From: Acidobacteriota bacterium
GTDB taxonomy: Bacteria; Acidobacteriota; Terriglobia; Terriglobales; Acidobacteriaceae
DNA length: 6,483 nucleotides
Reading direction: 5' to 3'
Assembly (NCBI GenBank): GCA_021780415.1
Contig: JAJXYW010000201.1
Span: 1-6,483, forward strand
A model generated the notes under the pieces. It was not told the DNA's origin, made no database searches, and saw nothing but the letters and a program-made list of their open reading frames with translations. Within the stretch, counting starts at the first letter, position 1. Each line of letters begins with the position of its first letter. The position numbers were made by a program, and so were the translations under genes. Shown in pieces: positions 5,661 through 6,483 of the stretch.

Positions 5661-6483
5661 ACTCGTATCTCAGCGCCTCAATCGGATTCAGATTCGCGGC
5701 CTTCCACGCGGGATAAATCCCAAACACCAGCCCAATCCCGCACGAGCATGCGAACGCGGCCAGCACCCACAGCACACTCACCTCGCTCGAAATCCAGAAC
5801 CTCACCACCATCGCAAGTCCCGCCCCCACCACGATCCCGATCACCCCGCCCACCGCGCACAGCACAATCGCCTCCAGCGTAAACTGCAGCAGAATCGTCT
5901 GCTTGGTCGCTCCAATCGCCTTGCGCACGCCAATCTCCCGCGTCCGCTCCGTCACGCTCACCAGCATGATGTTCATCACGCCCACCCCGCCCACCATCAG
6001 CCCCACCGCACTCAATCCAAACATCAGCAAAAACAGACTGCCCGTAATCTGGTTCCACAACTTCGTAATCGAGTCCGAGCTGAAGATCGCAAAATTATCC
6101 GGCTGTTCATTACGCACCTTGCGCCGCCGCCGCAGCACCTCGCGAATCTCCTCCGTCACCAGCTCTTTATTCTTCTGATCGTCGAACTTCGCGCTGATCC
6201 AGTAATCCAGAATCTCCGGGTGCAATTTCTTGAACGTCGACACCGGAAAATACGCAAAGCTGTCATCCGGATTCTTCCCTCCGCCGAACGCTGTCTTCTG
6301 CTTCTCATACACGCCGATCACCGTAAACGTCCGCCCCGCAATCACCACTTCCTTACCAATCGGATCGATGTTCCCGAACAGCGTCTGCTCCACATCATGG
6401 CCCAGCACCACCACATCCGCGGCGCGGTCTTCATCCATCTTGGTAAAGAACCGTCCCGCCGTCAGCACCTTGTCATACACCAT
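5659..6483 (-). CDS. MacB/FtsX-type ABC transporter permease, C-terminal part (runs off right edge)
   Basis: The last 274 residues are visible. The Met at 6483 is probably internal, because the fragment opens in the middle of the periplasmic domain. Visible parts, counted from the window edge: the end of the MacB periplasmic core with VLTAGRFFT (6-14), VVVLGHDVEQTLFG (24-37), PIGKEVVIAG (41-50) and FTVIGVYE (53-60); a membrane helix (about 149-175) running into VSVTERTREIGVRKAIGAT (176-194), the cytoplasmic coupling segment of FtsX-like permeases; two further helices (about 205-228 and 234-256); and the tail YPAWKAANLNPIEALRYE. This is the C-terminal FtsX domain layout of MacB-type transporters, which use ATP to drive conformational change across the inner membrane and export substrates or move lipoproteins. 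A full permease of this type is about 400 residues, so roughly a third is missing. Whether an ATPase domain is fused or separate cannot be seen. The substrate is unknown. The stop is TAA at 5659-5661, next to the heptad repeat. Confidence 0.92.
   Translation of the reverse strand: MVYDKVLTAGRFFTKMDEDRAADVVVLGHDVEQTLFGNIDPIGKEVVIAGRTFTVIGVYEKQKTAFGGGKNPDDSFAYFPVSTFKKLHPEILDYWISAKFDDQKNKELVTEEIREVLRRRRKVRNEQPDNFAIFSSDSITKLWNQITGSLFLLMFGLSAVGLMVGGVGVMNIMLVSVTERTREIGVRKAIGATKQTILLQFTLEAIVLCAVGGVIGIVVGAGLAMVVRFWISSEVSVLWVLAAFACSCGIGLVFGIYPAWKAANLNPIEALRYE

Noticed and set aside
5169..5882. Plus-strand frame (237 codons) crossing the repeat region
   Set aside because: It overlaps hpnI and the permease gene in antisense and gives His/Pro/Arg-rich noise. 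It runs through the intergenic repeat only because that lacks stops in this frame.

Overview
The window looks like a chromosomal stretch from a high-GC Acidobacteriota, probably a member of Acidobacteriaceae close to Granulicella, Edaphobacter or Terriglobus. That assignment is an inference. It rests on strongly C/G-ending codons, an HpnI-type hopanoid glycosyltransferase beside a MacB-type permease, and dispersed repeats that read as RFAQND or SRPE when translated, which I associate with these genomes. No database search was possible.

Layout, left to right. (1) 1-452, minus: N-terminal part of a Rieske [2Fe-2S] oxygenase-type protein that runs off the left edge. (2) 509-1015, minus: a small exported protein, probably a beta-barrel, possibly cotranscribed with the Rieske gene. 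(3) An 87-bp divergent gap. (4) 1103-3349, plus: a large multi-pass ArnT/PMT-like glycosyltransferase (GT39 superfamily) with two in-frame blocks of dispersed repeat DNA. (5) A 145-bp gap with a candidate promoter. (6) 3495-4274, plus: a compositionally foreign, DUF5677-like gene. (7) 4302-5573, minus: hpnI, a GT21 glycosyltransferase of hopanoid side-chain modification, with another repeat inside its catalytic domain. (8) 5584-5660: degenerate 7-bp repeats forming an inverted repeat. (9) 5659-6483, minus: C-terminal part of a MacB/FtsX-type ABC transporter permease that runs off the right edge.

Most genes fit an envelope theme: lipid-linked sugar transfer, hopanoid glycosylation, a probable outer-membrane barrel and a MacB-like exporter permease. 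There is no evidence of one operon or pathway, since orientations alternate. The DUF5677-like gene is the accessory element: its base composition, codon use and loss of strand skew set it apart.

I do not see a clear new multi-gene system. The most notable signals are three blocks of dispersed repeat DNA fixed in frame inside two glycosyltransferase genes, the heptanucleotide inverted repeat between hpnI and the permease gene, and a C-over-G strand asymmetry that holds whatever the gene direction but is nearly lost over the DUF5677-like gene.
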